DNA from: Elusimicrobiaceae bacterium
GTDB lineage: Bacteria; Elusimicrobiota; Elusimicrobia; Elusimicrobiales; Elusimicrobiaceae
Reading direction: 5' to 3'
NCBI GenBank assembly: GCA_017525025.1
Contig: JAFXUJ010000009.1
Location: 115,948-161,322 of the forward strand
DNA: 45,375 bases
Below, piece after piece: positions 30,095 through 38,562 of the stretch. The position numbers and the translations under genes were made by a program. The notes beneath the pieces are model-generated. The model did not search any database. It worked only from the letters and a program-made list of their open reading frames with translations, and was not told the DNA's origin. How positions within the stretch are numbered: the first letter of the stretch is position 1; each line of letters starts with the position of its first letter.

Positions 30095-30619
30095 ATGACC
30101 GTAGAATGCAAGAACACAATTATCAGCGGAGTTACCGACGTTTTAGTTGGTGACTTATCCGCAACCGAACAAACCGCTACCTCGTTAGGCGCAACCAACG
30201 GTGGAGTTACCTTAACCGCCGCTGTGGAAAAAACCGATGTGGTGGTGGACCAGTCCTTACTGCCTATCCGCAAGATTGCCACCTCTGCCGGATATACACT
30301 TGCTATCCCGTTAGCGGAGATTACCAAAGATAACCTTGCGAAAGTATTAGGACTGACCATTGATAGTAACAATATCGTAACGCTCGTGCCGGAAGAATAC
30401 CATCAGATTTGGATTAAAACCAAAGGTGTAGTGAACGCAAGCGGTAAGCAACAAGTCCGCACGTTTCACTTCCCCAAGGTGGCCTTTATCCCGAATGGCG
30501 AGCTAAATATGAGCCGTACGGACCAACAAACCATCACGTTGGAAGCGTCTGTGGTGAATTGCCCCACCAATGGGTCCAACGTGGAGTTTATGAGCGTAAC
30601 GGATGAGGATCCGCAATAG
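30095..30619 (+). CDS. Major tail (tube) protein
   Basis: A 174-residue beta-rich protein with segments LVGDLSATEQTATSLGATNG, VVVDQSLLPIRKIATSAGYT, HQIWIKTKGV, QVRTFHFPKVAFIPNGEL and DQQTITLEASVVN. A single beta-sandwich rich in Thr and Ser at this position, directly before the tail chaperone frameshift pair, fits the tube-forming tail protein. An AAGGAGA ribosome site precedes it. Long-tailed (siphovirus) morphology follows from the tape measure length downstream. Confidence 0.72.
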   Translation: MTVECKNTIISGVTDVLVGDLSATEQTATSLGATNGGVTLTAAVEKTDVVVDQSLLPIRKIATSAGYTLAIPLAEITKDNLAKVLGLTIDSNNIVTLVPEEYHQIWIKTKGVVNASGKQQVRTFHFPKVAFIPNGELNMSRTDQQTITLEASVVNCPTNGSNVEFMSVTDEDPQ

Positions 30620-30620
30620 T

Positions 30621-31031
30621 ATGGGCTTTTTGTTCACGAAATCCAAAAAGAACTTGGATATTACCGATGCCCTTAAACGCAAAGAGGCAACTCTAACCAT
30701 ACAGGGCAAACAGGTAACTATCAAAGCATTTAAATTGGCAGAAGCATTGGAGTTATTTGCGGCACTAGGCAACATGCAAGAACTCCTGCGCTTGATTGGT
30801 ACGGACATCACGCTTTTTAACCGCGTACTTCTCGCCAAATTGCCCGTTGTGTTGCGCTTTTGTGTACCGGACGGGCAGATAGACCCCGACAAGATTACAC
30901 TCGCGGAATTCGCCGATTTAGTGCTTGCGGTTTATTGTGTTAACGACCTAGAGCGCATACTGGCAAATTTTACTCAGGCAATGTCGTCAATGCCCAAAAC
31001 AACGCAAGTTTTGGCGTCATTGCCAAAATAA
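30621..31031 (+). CDS. Tail assembly chaperone, upstream frame (gpG-like)
   Basis: A 136-residue mainly helical protein located between tube and tape measure, the standard place of the gpG chaperone that coats the tape measure during tail assembly. It includes DALKRKEATLTIQGKQ, VTIKAFKLAEALELFAALGN and LAEFADLVLAVYCVNDLERI. The frame ends at TAA (31029-31031) directly after the sequence CCAAAA. A 68-codon frame shifted by -1 continues without a start codon of its own, so a fraction of ribosomes probably shifts here to give the longer chaperone. Confidence 0.7.
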   Translation: MGFLFTKSKKNLDITDALKRKEATLTIQGKQVTIKAFKLAEALELFAALGNMQELLRLIGTDITLFNRVLLAKLPVVLRFCVPDGQIDPDKITLAEFADLVLAVYCVNDLERILANFTQAMSSMPKTTQVLASLPK

Positions 31032-31231
31032 TCCTCGAAAACTTTGGGCAGAGGATAGAGGATTTAACACTTACGCAGATAAATGCCTACGTCTTGGAGT
31101 ATGTTCGGGCTAAGCAAGCAGAACGGGCAAGGTCCAAAGGCAGTACGCAAGTATTAACAGGCAAGGAAAGTTTAGACACCCTAAAACACCTAGGGTTCAA
31201 GATTAAAAGGAAAGCACATGGCAGACGATAA
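31025..31231 (+). CDS. Tail chaperone frameshift extension (gpT-like)
   Basis: Open in the -1 frame relative to the gpG-like gene. At the end of that gene the codons are CCA AAA TAA; a Lys tRNA on AAA with the stop codon waiting in the A site can slip back one base onto AAA and then read ATA ATC CTC. The extension reads IILENFGQRIEDLTLTQINA, then YVLEYVRAKQAERARSKGS, and ends at TAA (31229-31231), 14 bases inside the tape measure gene. It has no start codon or ribosome site. Such -1 shifts at this gene are conserved in long-tailed phages. Slippage efficiency is not provable here. Confidence 0.65.
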   Translation, partial: KIILENFGQRIEDLTLTQINAYVLEYVRAKQAERARSKGSTQVLTGKESLDTLKHLGFKIKRKAHGRR

Positions 31232-33308
31232 AGCAACCATAAAATTGGGCTCCGAGTTTGACAATAAGGGCATTGTACAGGCCAAGAAAGAACTCGGCGA
31301 AGTCCAGGATGCTACCGCTAAAACCGGAGAGGCCAATACCTCTATGGCAGATAAGTTCGTCCTTAAATGGGCGGCTATTGCCGGAGGTATTAAGGCAGGT
31401 CTTACTCTCTTAAAAAATGCGTGGGAGTTTGCCAAATCCTCAGTTACGGCCTATGCCCAAAATGCACGTGCGGTAAATACACTGTCTGCTAGTTTAAAAG
31501 CGGTCGGTATAACCTCGCAGGAAGCCATTAAACAAGCCCAGCGGTTTGCGACCGAAATGCAGTCTGCTACCGGAATAGCCGATGAAGCGTTCCTTAATGC
31601 ACAGCGGCTTATGGCCAACTACGGAATCGTAGGTAAGGAGGCAGAAAAGGCAATTAAATCCGCATATGCTTTATCGCAGGGTGTGAATATGGATTTCGAG
31701 AGTGCGCTCCTGCAGATCGCTAAGGCGGCGGCAGGTTCTACGGCATCTCTGAGCAGATACGGAATAGTTCTCGACGACGGTGTAAAAAAGGGTGATAAGT
31801 TCAACGAAGTTCTGCGGCAGATAAATGAGAAGTTCGGGGCGGTAGCTCAGGCGTCTATGAACGATACTATCACTAAAACCGAGGCATTAAAGCAAGAATG
31901 GGGCGATTTCAAGGAACTGCTTGGCAAAGAACTGGCTCCGCTCATGTTAAAACTAGTCCAGTATGCACGCGAGTTTGTGCAGGGGTTAAGCGATTTGTTT
32001 GGGCGCACTGATAGCCAAAAACAATATCAAAAGAACATGGAGCAGATAGCCAAACTGCAAAAAGAAATCAACAAGGAGAATGATCGGGCCACCGTATTTG
32101 CCATTGAACATAATAAGAAACTGGGTGAAACCAACTGGAAGATTATTAATGAGGCCAACGCAGAACGCCAAAAGAAGATAGATGCTCTCAAAGAAGAGAA
32201 TAAGAAAATTGAAGAGCAATGGTACCTAGAGGCCAAGAAAGCCAAAGAGGACCGGATACAGTTGGAGGTCCAGCAAGAAAAAGTAAAGCAAGCCTACCAA
32301 CAAAAGGTAAGTGCTGAAAACCACCTTAAAACCGAAAAGCAAATAACGGATGAGGTCAAAAAGCAGGTAGAAACCTACCGCCAAAATGCTCTGCAATCCT
32401 CGCAGGAACGTAGCGTTAGGTTCCAAGCAAATATCAGTTCCATGGACTTGCAAGGGCTCGCTTCTGCCGATGACCAGTTGGAAAAAGAACGTACTTTACA
32501 AGAACAATTAACCGAGATTAAACGACAAGCTCTCGAACAGCAGTTAGAAGATGCCCGTAATGCACAAGACCTTCAAACGGAGGCAGGGCAGGAAGCATAT
32601 GAAAACGCACTCGCACAGTTAGAAGAATTTAATGTTGAGAAACAAATTTTAGACGAGGAGTATTTAACCAATCGCCTTGCTTTGGATCAGCGCATCCAAG
32701 AAAGCAATCAAGCGTTGTATGAGGTCGAAAAGTTTTTACAAAGCCAAAAGGTACAGGACTTTCAAAAGGGCTTAAATGCTATGGCCCAACTGCAAAACTC
32801 CAAGAGTAAAGAGTTAGTAGCAGTGGGTAAAGCGGCAGGTATCGCACAAGCCACCATTGATACAGCCCAGGGTGCTATCGCCGCTTATCAAGCCATGGCC
32901 CATATTCCTTACATCGGTCCTGCGTTGGGTATAGCGGCGGCGGCAGCTATTACGGCCTATGGTGCAGAGAGAATAGCGGAAATTGGTGGCATAAAGATGG
33001 CGGAAGGTGGACTTGTAAAAGCCACCACAGGTGGTGTTCCGGCCATTATCGGTGAGGGAGGTTCGGACGAAGCAGTATTACCGCTCAACGATACCAAAAC
33101 ACTATCTCGCATTGGCGACGCTATCGGCAATACTACACAGGGTGCGGATACTAACGTGACCATAACTTTGAACGTAAACGCTACGGGCGGATTACCTGCC
33201 TTTTTAACGGAGCTGACGGAAGCTACCCGTAATGGCATGACGGAAGCCCTACAGTATGCCAATATTGCCGTTAAAACAGGGACCAAACAGGGAGGATATT
33301 CCATATGA
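31218..33308 (+). CDS. Tape measure protein
   Basis: A 696-residue protein that sets tail length. The N-terminal third has the family's helix set: ATIKLGSEFDNKGIVQAKKE, hydrophobic VLKWAAIAGGIKAGLTLLKN, then SAYALSQGVNMDFESALLQI and LSRYGIVLDDGV. The middle (about 265-500) is a long coiled coil. Near residue 560 lies a hydrophobic Ala/Gly segment (AMAHIPYIGPALGIAAAAAI) that could insert in the host membrane at DNA entry, followed by GGLVKATTGGVPAIIGEGGS and DEAVLPLNDTKTLS, a common C-terminal signature. It overlaps the next gene by four bases. Confidence 0.88.
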   Translation: MADDKATIKLGSEFDNKGIVQAKKELGEVQDATAKTGEANTSMADKFVLKWAAIAGGIKAGLTLLKNAWEFAKSSVTAYAQNARAVNTLSASLKAVGITSQEAIKQAQRFATEMQSATGIADEAFLNAQRLMANYGIVGKEAEKAIKSAYALSQGVNMDFESALLQIAKAAAGSTASLSRYGIVLDDGVKKGDKFNEVLRQINEKFGAVAQASMNDTITKTEALKQEWGDFKELLGKELAPLMLKLVQYAREFVQGLSDLFGRTDSQKQYQKNMEQIAKLQKEINKENDRATVFAIEHNKKLGETNWKIINEANAERQKKIDALKEENKKIEEQWYLEAKKAKEDRIQLEVQQEKVKQAYQQKVSAENHLKTEKQITDEVKKQVETYRQNALQSSQERSVRFQANISSMDLQGLASADDQLEKERTLQEQLTEIKRQALEQQLEDARNAQDLQTEAGQEAYENALAQLEEFNVEKQILDEEYLTNRLALDQRIQESNQALYEVEKFLQSQKVQDFQKGLNAMAQLQNSKSKELVAVGKAAGIAQATIDTAQGAIAAYQAMAHIPYIGPALGIAAAAAITAYGAERIAEIGGIKMAEGGLVKATTGGVPAIIGEGGSDEAVLPLNDTKTLSRIGDAIGNTTQGADTNVTITLNVNATGGLPAFLTELTEATRNGMTEALQYANIAVKTGTKQGGYSI

Positions 33309-34009
33309 TTCGGGAACCTTACATCTTTTTATCGCAGAATTACGCAAAGTATGCCCTAGATGAGCAGATAAACGAGGTATCTTTTAAAGATTTAGAGCTA
33401 TCAAGTCTACCTTGGGTACTGACTTTTTACCTTACGGACAAATACGGTAATTATATCAACCGTAGTATCGATACTCTCTTGCTTGAAGATACTAATATCG
33501 TTAATGCGACCCTAGAGTATGAGAAAGAGGGGCAGTATTACCCATGGTTCACACTATCAGGCAATACCGATACTACTATTCTCATAAAGGACCCCGTACC
33601 TGTTTCTGCATGCTCTATTCGGCTTACTATTCCTGCCGAACAAAACCCGAGCGTGGTTACCATTGGCAGATTAGGGCTTTATAAGTATTTGTGCGACCTG
33701 TGTGCGGAAACGGACAGCTCTTTTAAAGTGGATGCTAACTCCGGCAGTTACCGCACTTTATCAGGCGATATTGTGTATTACGGAGATTATGGAAAGTGGC
33801 AAAGCAAAATAAAGATTTCTAATTTACCCAAAGAACAATTTGACACCTTAACCAAAGAAATCCGTGAAACCAATGAGCTTACGATTATCCCATTTAAAGA
33901 CTTTGATTTTACAGCGGTGTACGAGTGCTATTTGGAGCCGAAGGTTGAGTACGAGGTCAACCGCAAGACGGAGTTATATGCTTTGGAACTAGAGGCGCAG
34001 GAACTATGA
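33305..34009 (+). CDS. Distal tail-type baseplate protein
   Basis: A 234-residue protein positioned between the tape measure and the hub, where distal tail (Dit) proteins lie. It begins with IFLSQNYAKYALDEQINEVS, has beta-strands LPWVLTFYLTDKYGNYIN and TGNTDTTI-like turns, a Cys pair near LYKYLCDLCAETDSSF, and ends with strands FTAVYECYLEPKVEYEV. The overall beta content and gene order support a Dit-like hub adaptor, but similarity is too low for a named family. It overlaps both neighbours by four bases. Confidence 0.55.
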   Translation: MIREPYIFLSQNYAKYALDEQINEVSFKDLELSSLPWVLTFYLTDKYGNYINRSIDTLLLEDTNIVNATLEYEKEGQYYPWFTLSGNTDTTILIKDPVPVSACSIRLTIPAEQNPSVVTIGRLGLYKYLCDLCAETDSSFKVDANSGSYRTLSGDIVYYGDYGKWQSKIKISNLPKEQFDTLTKEIRETNELTIIPFKDFDFTAVYECYLEPKVEYEVNRKTELYALELEAQEL

Positions 34010-36378
34010 TAAATTTACCAAGCGAATTATTAAAACTGCAACAGGGACACGATTTGAGACCACTTAAACCGTTCGTCCTGCTTTACCGTAATAAATGGGA
34101 TGAGCAGACAAACAAATATGTGGTGGAAGATACGCCCATTGATGTTACGCTCATGGTTATCAAACCGAACACATTATCGATGACTTTGGACGTCAACGAA
34201 GTGGCTCAGTACAATGCCAACAATATCACACTCACTTTATCGGATAAAAACAACCGCTTTGTAGAAGGTACTCCACAGAGTTACTTTCCGGAAGGATATC
34301 AACTCTATGGCTCTCGCATGGTGCTTTACTATGGCATTAGTACAAACAATCGGACGGAACTTTTTACGGGTGCAATTAAGGATTTACCGACATACAAACC
34401 GGAACTGCATCAGGTAGATATTAAACTCGTTAGTCCTTTGGAACTCTTAAAAGATATGGAAGCAAAAGGGTTTTCTAACAGCATAATTGGCGAGAGTTTA
34501 ATTTACAGCCACAGAGATTCAGAGAATCATCCTGTTTATCGGACGAATGGCTTAGGAGTGGGCGGTGTCGTAGCCGTATACATGGATGGAACAAGGATAG
34601 CAGAAGGGGCAGATTATATGGTTAGTCAATTAAATACACTAGGATTCCCTGCCTTGGTAACCATTATTAATAATGCTATCAGTCTAAACAATTTGACGGT
34701 GGACTATTATACATGGCACACAGGGCTCACTGTAGAACAAGTTGTAGCTGGCCTTGCGAGAATTGCCGGATATGAAAATGAGACCGCTCAAATACGCAAT
34801 GTAGTATGGCATACTGCCGTTCGCAACTACATCTCAAACATCCAAGCAGTCATGGGAATTGGCTACTACAAAGACGGAGATAAGTATGCCTTTAATTGGC
34901 TAAACACGCGAGATGGTGTTTGGCATAATACAACCGCCACAGGTGAAAGTCGTATCGCTCGTAGACATATTTTGCCTGAGAATTTTGAGACAGAATTTAA
35001 TATCCGATTAGATTTCAATGGCGGATCATGGGGTGGTACACATGCGTTCTATGAAGTTGGAACTTCTTATAACGGGAGTATATTGAGTGATGGACTTCGT
35101 GCTTACTTATACCGCAACTCGAACGGCTCATATCATCTCGGATTTGATATCGCAACAGGTGGCAGATTGAGCAATGATATTTGGAGTAGAGAGTTTAGTG
35201 GAGTAAGTTATATTGTTACACAAAGAATAAAGATACGAAAACTCGGAGCACAATGGTACCTGTACATAAATGGCGAACAGGTTAGCACATTTACTAAAGC
35301 AATAAATGCTGATTATGATTTCTTATTCTCGTCAGTTCGATTGACTTGGAGTAATTTGGACCAAGTATGGCGTGCTCTTGATGCTAATGGCAACCCTATC
35401 GGACCGGACATGTACAATCCAGGGATTTTGACTGCCACTTTAGACAAAACTGATAGTCCAACTTCTACTTGGGGTGCTATCGGCATACAAACTGAGGGAA
35501 GTGCTAACAGTAGACTAACGGCTTATTTCTCAAATGATGGTACAACTTTTGATGGAGGAACCCCTTACGAAAGTGGTGCTATTATCGGGAGAAGTGAACG
35601 GTATTTACGATACCTGTTGGAAATCGGTTCGGCCCCAGCCGCAAGTTTTACTATCGTTTTTCAAAGTGTATATTACTTAAACAATACGCTACTCCTACAA
35701 CTTGTAAATCTAACGGGGCTTACTGTATTAGAAGCTTTACAAAACTTCGCACTTATTAGTGGTTATGAGTTTGGGGTTAGCCGTAACGGTATATTCTTTT
35801 TTCGACCACGGGTGCAAACCGCTCAGCCAATTTACGATTTGGATCATGCCGAAGTGGTGCATGTAGACAGTATTAAAAAAGATTTATCGGACTTTTTTAC
35901 AAAGCTGACACTCATCTTTGCGGAAACCCCACTCGAATTTTATGCAAACGAAGGCGAACGTCCTACACCAATAGATAGATATGGGATTGTGAACAAGGAA
36001 ATTGATAAACCGGAAATCCTCAATTTCGACAACCCCGAATTGGCGCAAGCTATCGGGCCACAGTTGTTAGAAATATATTCTGACTTGCGAAATCAACTGC
36101 AAGTAACCGCAAAGTTAAACCTATCGTTGGAACTCGGTGACATCGTGAATCTTAAACGCTCTTATCCGCAAACAGCTGATAAGAACGCAAGCGATTTGAA
36201 TAAGTACGAACGACAACAGACTTATTACCGAGCCTGCAAAATCGTCGGCATTAACTACAACTTTGCGAAAAAACAAATGTCCTACACTCTGCGAGATGTG
36301 AGCGATAACAACAACAAGCCACAAGCAGAATTTTATGAGTTTGTTTATGATTTACCGATTCAACTTGGAGTGAAATAA
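34006..36378 (+). CDS. Tail hub protein with inserted lectin-like domain
   Basis: A 790-residue baseplate protein. The N-terminus (about 1-150, PFVLLYRNKWDEQTNKYVVE, then DVTLMVIKPNTLSMTLDVNE and ELFTGAIKDL) and the C-terminus (about 590-790, QNFALISGYEFGVSRNGIF, ITAKLNLSLELGDIVNLKR-like strands, YYRACKIVGINYNFAKKQMS) resemble tail hub/Tal proteins. Between them, residues about 310-530 look like a concanavalin/LamG jelly roll: RRHILPENFETEFNIRLDFN, GTSYNGSILSDGLRAYLYRN, then IKIRKLGAQWYLYINGEQVS. This inserted domain probably binds a surface glycan. The hub anchors the fibres encoded downstream. Confidence 0.65.
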   Translation: MINLPSELLKLQQGHDLRPLKPFVLLYRNKWDEQTNKYVVEDTPIDVTLMVIKPNTLSMTLDVNEVAQYNANNITLTLSDKNNRFVEGTPQSYFPEGYQLYGSRMVLYYGISTNNRTELFTGAIKDLPTYKPELHQVDIKLVSPLELLKDMEAKGFSNSIIGESLIYSHRDSENHPVYRTNGLGVGGVVAVYMDGTRIAEGADYMVSQLNTLGFPALVTIINNAISLNNLTVDYYTWHTGLTVEQVVAGLARIAGYENETAQIRNVVWHTAVRNYISNIQAVMGIGYYKDGDKYAFNWLNTRDGVWHNTTATGESRIARRHILPENFETEFNIRLDFNGGSWGGTHAFYEVGTSYNGSILSDGLRAYLYRNSNGSYHLGFDIATGGRLSNDIWSREFSGVSYIVTQRIKIRKLGAQWYLYINGEQVSTFTKAINADYDFLFSSVRLTWSNLDQVWRALDANGNPIGPDMYNPGILTATLDKTDSPTSTWGAIGIQTEGSANSRLTAYFSNDGTTFDGGTPYESGAIIGRSERYLRYLLEIGSAPAASFTIVFQSVYYLNNTLLLQLVNLTGLTVLEALQNFALISGYEFGVSRNGIFFFRPRVQTAQPIYDLDHAEVVHVDSIKKDLSDFFTKLTLIFAETPLEFYANEGERPTPIDRYGIVNKEIDKPEILNFDNPELAQAIGPQLLEIYSDLRNQLQVTAKLNLSLELGDIVNLKRSYPQTADKNASDLNKYERQQTYYRACKIVGINYNFAKKQMSYTLRDVSDNNNKPQAEFYEFVYDLPIQLGVK

Positions 36379-36379
36379 T

Positions 36380-36970
36380 ATGGATTTAACCCCAAATAAA
36401 ATAGACGGACACGATTTGCCAGTAACAGCCAAACGGATTTCCTCAAGCGAGTGGAATCAACTGGTCGCATCATGCATGGCATTCATATATGCCGCAGGAT
36501 TAACACCGGATGGTTCGGACCCTGAGCAATTTCTAAATGCATTCAAAATGATAGCGGCAAATTTGGAGCTTATCGGGGCCAATACCAACCTTGCCAACCT
36601 AACGGAGACAGGTGAGGCGCACTTTGCCCATCCGGACTTAAGCAACATTACACCTTCTGCTAAGCTAACAGCCGCAAGTTGGATATTTCCTAACTACACG
36701 AATGGAGTATCGGTTGACATTCCCACAGCAGGTAGCGTTTGGACGGCCCCTTCCAATGGGTGGTTAACGGTGGCTGTTAGTGGCCCTTATCGAAATGGTT
36801 ATCGTCTTTATGCTAGTGGAAATGTGGTATGGCAAGCAGGAGATGATATCAACGGAAACACAAAATGGGCCGCCACAATTATCCCTGTAGCCGCAGGGAC
36901 GCAACTGTACTATGACACGTGTGGGCAGGATGCGTTTGAAACAAAATCAACAATATTTTATGCCGCATAG
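36380..36970 (+). CDS. Tail fibre/baseplate adaptor, copy 1
   Basis: A 196-residue protein. Its first 90 residues (LTPNKIDGHDLPVTAKRISS, then EWNQLVASCMAFIYAAGLTP) are paralogous to those of the next gene, a docking domain. The C-terminal half differs from copy 2: a beta-rich domain with WIFPNYTNGVSVDIPTAGSV and VWTAPSNGWLTVAVSGPYRN, reminiscent of small receptor-binding beta-sandwich tips. The pattern of one attachment domain with different tips suggests swapping of host-recognition modules. The start follows the hub gene by one base. Function is inferred from position and paralogy. Confidence 0.6.
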   Translation: MDLTPNKIDGHDLPVTAKRISSSEWNQLVASCMAFIYAAGLTPDGSDPEQFLNAFKMIAANLELIGANTNLANLTETGEAHFAHPDLSNITPSAKLTAASWIFPNYTNGVSVDIPTAGSVWTAPSNGWLTVAVSGPYRNGYRLYASGNVVWQAGDDINGNTKWAATIIPVAAGTQLYYDTCGQDAFETKSTIFYAA

Positions 36971-36979
36971 AGGAATGAT

Positions 36980-37579
36980 ATGAATCTATCAAGTGACAAA
37001 ATGGACGGACGAGATTTACCTATTACGCATACTAGGATTTCAGCTAGTGAATGGAATCAGCTAGTGGCCTCCTGTATGGCAATTATCCATGCGGCAGAAC
37101 TTACACCGGATAGTGCAGATGCGGAACAGTTACTTAACGCTATTAAAATCATAGTGGCAAATTTGGAATTGGTAGGCGCAAATACAGCTCTTTCTAACCT
37201 GTCTGAGCAGGGCGAAGCGCATTTTATTAAGCCGGACTTGAGCAATATCAACCAAACTGGACGAGATAATATTGTCTCGATGGTCAATACTAACAATCCT
37301 TTTGCACCGGATTATTCTCGCGCAGTTGGCAGAACTTGGGGACAGACCTACACAGCAGATATGCATGGCTATGTGTTGCTTTCTATCCGGACTTATAACA
37401 CGCAAGGACATTTTACGATTTGTGGCCATTCGTTTATGATGGGTGGTTATGACGATAACGACGGTGGCGGTGACTCTATAGTCGTACCTGTAGCCATTGG
37501 GGATACCTATGCGGCAACAGGCGGAGCGCAATCCATCAATCAGTATCTATTTATTCCGATTAAAGGAGCAACAGTATGA
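36980..37579 (+). CDS. Tail fibre/baseplate adaptor, copy 2
   Basis: A 199-residue paralogue of the preceding gene. The N-terminus (LSSDKMDGRDLPITHTRISA, then EWNQLVASCMAIIHAAELTP) aligns with copy 1 to about residue 92, including the GEAHF and PDLSNI signatures. The C-terminal domain is unrelated to copy 1: TWGQTYTADMHGYVLLSIRT, GHFTICGHSFMMGGYDDN and DSIVVPVAIGDTYAATGG. A GAGGAATGAT ribosome site precedes it. It overlaps the next gene by four bases. It is likely a second, alternative tip. Confidence 0.6.
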   Translation: MNLSSDKMDGRDLPITHTRISASEWNQLVASCMAIIHAAELTPDSADAEQLLNAIKIIVANLELVGANTALSNLSEQGEAHFIKPDLSNINQTGRDNIVSMVNTNNPFAPDYSRAVGRTWGQTYTADMHGYVLLSIRTYNTQGHFTICGHSFMMGGYDDNDGGGDSIVVPVAIGDTYAATGGAQSINQYLFIPIKGATV

Positions 37580-37908
37580 CAAAAAAGTACGCAATTATCA
37601 CAAATCAAGAAACAAAAACCGTAGATGTCGGCCTTGGTACGGATACGGAGTTTTATAAATCCCTCGGCATGACGGAAATGGATGTGGAACAAGCATATAA
37701 CGGGGCTTGGTATATACAGGGTTATGCCCCACAAAAGCCCGAGCCAACGCCACAAGAACAAATCCAGTCTTTAGAAGCGCAGATAACCGCTCGAAATATT
37801 CGGGGCGCACTTTTAGGAGACCAATACGCTATCGATAAGATAACGGAAATAGAAAATTTAATCGCTAATTTACGCGAGAAAATCCCTGTACAGGGTGGAG
37901 AAGAGTAA
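37576..37908 (+). CDS. Small tail-fibre accessory protein
   Basis: A 110-residue protein. A beta N-terminus (KKYAIITNQETKTVDVGLGT) is followed by GAWYIQGYAPQKPEPTPQEQ, a Pro-rich link, and a helix with IQSLEAQITARNIRGALLGD, then DKITEIENLIANLREKI. The linker-plus-helix plan (PTPQEQ...LEA...R-x-x-R-G) recurs in the late protein at 43416-43739 and in phage proteins lying behind tail fibres. It may be a fibre chaperone or spacer. No firm family name. Confidence 0.55.
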   Translation: MTKKYAIITNQETKTVDVGLGTDTEFYKSLGMTEMDVEQAYNGAWYIQGYAPQKPEPTPQEQIQSLEAQITARNIRGALLGDQYAIDKITEIENLIANLREKIPVQGGEE

Positions 37909-38120
37909 TGAACGAACTAGACATCAACATCATATGGAAAATTCTCGGTATTGTGTTCGGCTGTGGAGTTTTTTATGGCGAACTCAAAGCCATCCGCAAG
38001 GACATAGCACGGTTAGAAAGTAAGCAAGACAAGTATAACCACCTGCAAGAGCGCATGACTCGGGTTGAAGAAAGTACGAAATCCGCTCATCGCCGACTCG
38101 ATACGTTGGAGGGCAAATAA
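37908..38120 (+). CDS. Membrane-anchored coiled-coil lysis accessory
   Basis: A 70-residue protein just upstream of the endolysin. One membrane segment (about residues 8-25, IIWKILGIVFGCGVFYGE) is followed by a charged coiled coil (IRKDIARLESKQDKYNHLQE, then RMTRVEESTKSAHRRLDTLE). Proteins with this plan, a TM helix then a K/E/R-rich coil with H/R-L-D at the end, accompany endolysins in many phages and may act as holin or lysis accessory factors. Its stop codon abuts the endolysin start. No proof of holin activity. Confidence 0.6.
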   Translation: MNELDINIIWKILGIVFGCGVFYGELKAIRKDIARLESKQDKYNHLQERMTRVEESTKSAHRRLDTLEGK

Positions 38121-38121
38121 T

Positions 38122-38562
38122 ATGGACAACACATTTATCACACCGCACTTCACTTTTGCGGAGTTAACCAAGACGAATTATTTGGAATATCGGTCTAGCG
38201 TGGAGTTATTAGCCAAAGAAAACCTCGAGAAATTGGACCAACTTGCATGGCATTTAGAAGCATTGCGCTCAATTATTGGGTCTCCTTTAGTCATTACCTC
38301 TGCAGTACGGAGCGAGGAATTAAATACGGCTCTTGGGGGCAGTAAAACCTCACAGCACTTAAAGATTGAGGCGGTGGACTTTGTACCCACGAAAAAAGGC
38401 GCAAAATCGGCCCTGAAAGCGATTGTAAAGAGTGGCTACCCATTTGGACAGCTTATCTTGGAAAAGCGCGGACTGGGCCAAATCGTGCACTTTGGGGTCG
38501 GAACAAAACGAGAGGTGCTGTATAGCCCTAAGCAAGGAGTATATGAAACATGGCAAGAATAA
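38122..38562 (+). CDS. Peptidase M15-type endolysin
   Basis: A 146-residue zinc D-Ala-D-Ala/L-Ala-D-Glu endopeptidase that cleaves peptidoglycan cross-links at lysis. Zinc ligands are His79 in TSQHLKIEAVDFVP, Asp86 in the same segment and His123 in IVHFGVG. The N-terminus (HFTFAELTKTNYLEYRSS) is standard for the M15A phage group; LVITSAVRSEELNTALGGSK is the active-site approach. The usual SQH-x-x-G-x-A-x-D glycine is Ile here (KIEAVDF), a small deviation. The end overlaps the next gene by 13 bases in another frame. No signal peptide is present, so a holin is required for exit. Confidence 0.85.
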   Translation: MDNTFITPHFTFAELTKTNYLEYRSSVELLAKENLEKLDQLAWHLEALRSIIGSPLVITSAVRSEELNTALGGSKTSQHLKIEAVDFVPTKKGAKSALKAIVKSGYPFGQLILEKRGLGQIVHFGVGTKREVLYSPKQGVYETWQE

